From: an uncultured Dorea sp.
GTDB lineage: Bacteria; Bacillota; Clostridia; Lachnospirales; Lachnospiraceae
Length of the DNA stretch: 44,984 nt
Reading direction: 5' to 3'
Assembly (NCBI GenBank): GCA_910578455.1
Contig: CAJTQA010000027.1
Coordinates: 1-44,984 of the forward strand
This document shows, in pieces, positions 43,111 through 44,984 of this stretch. Position 1 is the stretch's first letter. Each line of letters opens with the position of its first letter. The position numbers and the translations under genes are program-made. The notes below the pieces were generated by a model. It was not told the DNA's origin. It made no database searches and saw only the letters and a program-made list of their open reading frames with translations.

Positions 43111-44334
43111 TTATTCTTCCGACATCTCGTGGAACTCAATCTCCTCATCGCCATAGCCGGCATCGTACTCCGCGCCGCAGTCTTCTTCATATCCTTCTTC
43201 AAAGCCTTCTGCGCCGTCCTCATAACTCTCTTCGTCGTACATCTCTTCCTCAAATACTCCTTCGCCAAGCTCCATATAGTTCTCCGGAAGCTCTCCTGAC
43301 TCAATCGCCTGAGTCTCGCTCTTTATGTCAATCTTATATCCGGTAAGCTTTGCCGCAAGCCTTGCGTTCTGCCCTTCTTTTCCGATGGCGAGAGACAGCT
43401 GACCGTCCGGAACAATCACGCTGGCCTCTTTCTCGTCCGGGTCTGCCATGACGGAGATGACTTTCGCCGGGCTGAGCGCATTCTCAACCAAAATCGCCGG
43501 ATTGTCGCTCCAGTTGATAATGTCTATCTTCTCTCCCCGCAGCTCGTTCACGATAGCGTTCACCCTGGCGCCGTTCATCCCGACGCATGCCCCTACCGGA
43601 TCTACGTCCGGGTCGTTGGACCATACGGCAATCTTCGTCCTGCTGCCCGCCTCCCGGGAGATGCTCTTGACTTCTACGATGCCGTCCTTCACCTCCGTGA
43701 CCTCAGACTCAAACAGCCGTTTTACAAGCTCTCTGTGCGTCCTGGACACAAGGATCTTCGGCCCCTTTGGCGTGTTCTTAACTTCTACCACATAAAGTTT
43801 CACCCTCTCCGTAGGCTGGAACACCTCGCCTTTCACCTGCTCGTTCTCCGTCAGCATGGCGTCTGCCTTCCCAAGATTGATGCTGACGTTCTTGCCCACA
43901 TAGCGCTGCACGATTCCTGTCACGATGTCTTTTTCTTTTTCAAAATACTGGTTGTATACAACCTGGCGCTCCTCTTCCCGGATCTTCTGCAAAATCAGGT
44001 TCTTTGCATTCTGCGTCGCGATGCGCCCGAAAGATTTGGACTCGATCGGAATCTGCACAATGTCTCCCATGCCGTAAGAACCGTCAATCTCATGGGCATC
44101 CTCAAGGCTTATCTGCTCTAAGCTGTCCTCTACGTCCTCCACCACTGTCTTTTCCGCAAACAGACGGTAATCGCAAGTCTCCCTGTCCATGACTACCTTC
44201 ACGTTTTCTGCTTTACCGAAATGATTCTTGCAGGCATTGAGAAGTGAATTCTCAATGGCATCCATCAGTGTATCCTTGCTGATGCCTTTCTCCTTTTCCA
44301 ATATATTCAACGCTTCTAATAATTCTGTATTCAT
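43111..44334 (-). CDS. nusA: Transcription termination/antitermination factor NusA
   Basis: Binds RNA polymerase and nascent RNA to control pausing and termination. The 407 residues have an N-terminal polymerase-binding domain (1 to about 125), an S1 domain (about 135-200, GIVQRYVGKNVSINLG) and tandem KH domains (about 205-345, DPVGACVGMNGARVNAI and LAIGKEGQNARLAAKLTG). An acidic Glu/Tyr-rich tail follows (about 368-407). AGGAGG lies eight bases before the ATG. It follows rimP by 17 bases. Confidence 0.98.
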   Translation of the reverse strand: MNTELLEALNILEKEKGISKDTLMDAIENSLLNACKNHFGKAENVKVVMDRETCDYRLFAEKTVVEDVEDSLEQISLEDAHEIDGSYGMGDIVQIPIESKSFGRIATQNAKNLILQKIREEERQVVYNQYFEKEKDIVTGIVQRYVGKNVSINLGKADAMLTENEQVKGEVFQPTERVKLYVVEVKNTPKGPKILVSRTHRELVKRLFESEVTEVKDGIVEVKSISREAGSRTKIAVWSNDPDVDPVGACVGMNGARVNAIVNELRGEKIDIINWSDNPAILVENALSPAKVISVMADPDEKEASVIVPDGQLSLAIGKEGQNARLAAKLTGYKIDIKSETQAIESGELPENYMELGEGVFEEEMYDEESYEDGAEGFEEGYEEDCGAEYDAGYGDEEIEFHEMSEE

Positions 44335-44351
44335 CTTCGTCTCCTCCTAAA

Positions 44352-44819
44352 TCAAAAATCAAACGCAAGGCGAATAAGCGCAATATCGCTCTTGTCAAAC
44401 GCTTTTACAGTTCCGTCTTCCAAAATCACTGTCACGGTATCCGCATCATAGCCTTTCAGAATGCCTGCAAACTCTTTCTGCCTGTCTATCATGCAGTAAG
44501 TACGGATTTCCACCTCTTTTCCAACGCTCCGTGCAAAATCCTTTTCCTTCTTCAGCGGCCTCCCAAGCCCCGGCGAACTGACTTCCATAATATAGCTGTC
44601 CTCAATATAGTCCTTCTCGTCCAGTATGTCGGATAACCTCCGGCTGACCGCCTCACAGTCGTCAATGCTGATTCCGCCCGGCTTATCAATATAAGCCCGC
44701 AGATACCACGTTCCGCCCTCTTTCACATACTCCACGTCCACCAGCTCAAACCCGTATTCCTCCACGATGGGAACAAGGATTTCCTCTGTCCTTTGTTCAT
44801 AGCTTTCTCTTCTTGACAA
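44352..44819 (-). CDS. rimP: Ribosome maturation factor RimP
   Basis: Needed for early 30S assembly. The 155 residues contain GFELVDVEYVKEGGTWYLR near 23-41, the SPGLGRPL motif near 86-93 and a C-terminal SH3-like domain. The start is TTG (44817-44819), with AAGGAAG seven bases upstream and no in-frame ATG that would preserve the N terminus. It is the first gene of the rimP-nusA-infB operon. Confidence 0.96.
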   Translation of the reverse strand: MSRRESYEQRTEEILVPIVEEYGFELVDVEYVKEGGTWYLRAYIDKPGGISIDDCEAVSRRLSDILDEKDYIEDSYIMEVSSPGLGRPLKKEKDFARSVGKEVEIRTYCMIDRQKEFAGILKGYDADTVTVILEDGTVKAFDKSDIALIRLAFDF

Positions 44820-44872
44820 TCTTACGCTTCCTTTCTCCGTACAATATTACCGTCACAGCTCTTTACCAACAA

Positions 44873-44901
44873 AGAAGAGTGAACTTTCCGTCCACTCTTC
44901 T
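44873..44901 (-). promoter_or_regulatory. Leader hairpin upstream of rimP
   Basis: A 12-bp stem (44873-44884 with 44890-44901) with a 5-base loop GGAAA lies in the roughly 100-base leader. The one imperfect pair is G-U in the minus-strand RNA but A-C on the plus strand, so it acts in the rimP transcript. Only TTTG follows, a poor T run, so attenuation, RNA stability or protein binding are all possible. Confidence 0.65.
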
Positions 44902-44929
44902 GCCGATTTCCTTTATGCAACTATAGAAA

Positions 44930-44958
44930 AGTATAGCACTTACACTGGCAGAAATCAA
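44930..44958 (-). promoter_or_regulatory. Promoter of the rimP-nusA-infB operon
   Basis: Minus-strand TTGATT (44953-44958) and TATACT (44930-44935) are 17 bases apart (4/6 and 5/6 matches). Transcription would start near 44923. Confidence 0.8.
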
Positions 44959-44984
44959 GTGTTTTTTACGAATTCCGCCCTTTT

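Overview
The window is a stretch of core chromosome from an anaerobic, endospore-forming Firmicute, most probably a Lachnospiraceae gut clostridium (inference). The grounds are spo0A, spoIVB and a complete spoIIIA operon, an oxygen-sensitive [FeFe] hydrogenase, ammonia-dependent AsnA, a B12-dependent methionine synthase with a detached activation domain, and the clostridial gene order argR-recN-spoIVB-spo0A. No rRNA, tRNA, CRISPR array or prophage was seen. Almost every gene is on the minus strand. The exceptions are a transposase tail at the left edge and one large secreted peptidase gene near 28.6-31.8 kb.

Layout from left to right. At 1-0.4 kb is the 3' end of an insertion-sequence transposase with its terminator, facing a GH25 muramidase gene. 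At 2.5-9.2 kb are a group B-like [FeFe] hydrogenase with a strong promoter, asnA, and a one-carbon cluster transcribed metF, MetH activation domain, metH. At 9.3-13 kb are glgA, spo0A and spoIVB. At 13-21.8 kb is a long operon transcribed yqhY(asp23)-nusB-xseA-xseB-ispA-dxs-tlyA-nadK-argR-recN, closed by a palindromic terminator. At 21.9-23.5 kb prfC has its own promoter. At 23.6-28.5 kb is spoIIIAA-AH, the mother-cell half of the engulfment channel, preceded by a good sigma-E promoter match. At 28.65-31.8 kb is a plus-strand gene for a secreted M26-like zinc metallopeptidase with a Pro/Thr linker, an FN3-like domain and a Big2 domain. At 31.8-34.5 kb are pnp and rpsO, each with its own promoter and structured leader. 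At 34.6-44.98 kb is the translation operon rimP-nusA-ylxR-ylxQ-infB-rbfA-nrnA-truB-ribF, with an Na/Pi cotransporter at its end; the promoter and a leader hairpin are visible at the right edge.

The genes serve transcription and translation (nusA, nusB, infB, rbfA, rimP, truB, rpsO, pnp, prfC), isoprenoid and nucleotide-cofactor supply (ispA, dxs, nadK, ribF), methionine/folate metabolism, glycogen storage and sporulation. No wholly new multigene system is evident. The parts most worth attention are the M26-like protein and its shared accessory domain with the GH25 enzyme, a SpoIIIAF lacking its ring-forming domain, the split MetH, the pnp and rpsO leaders, the inverted repeat over the glgA promoter, a run of TTG-started genes in the rimP operon, and an RG/DR-rich repeat block in IF-2.
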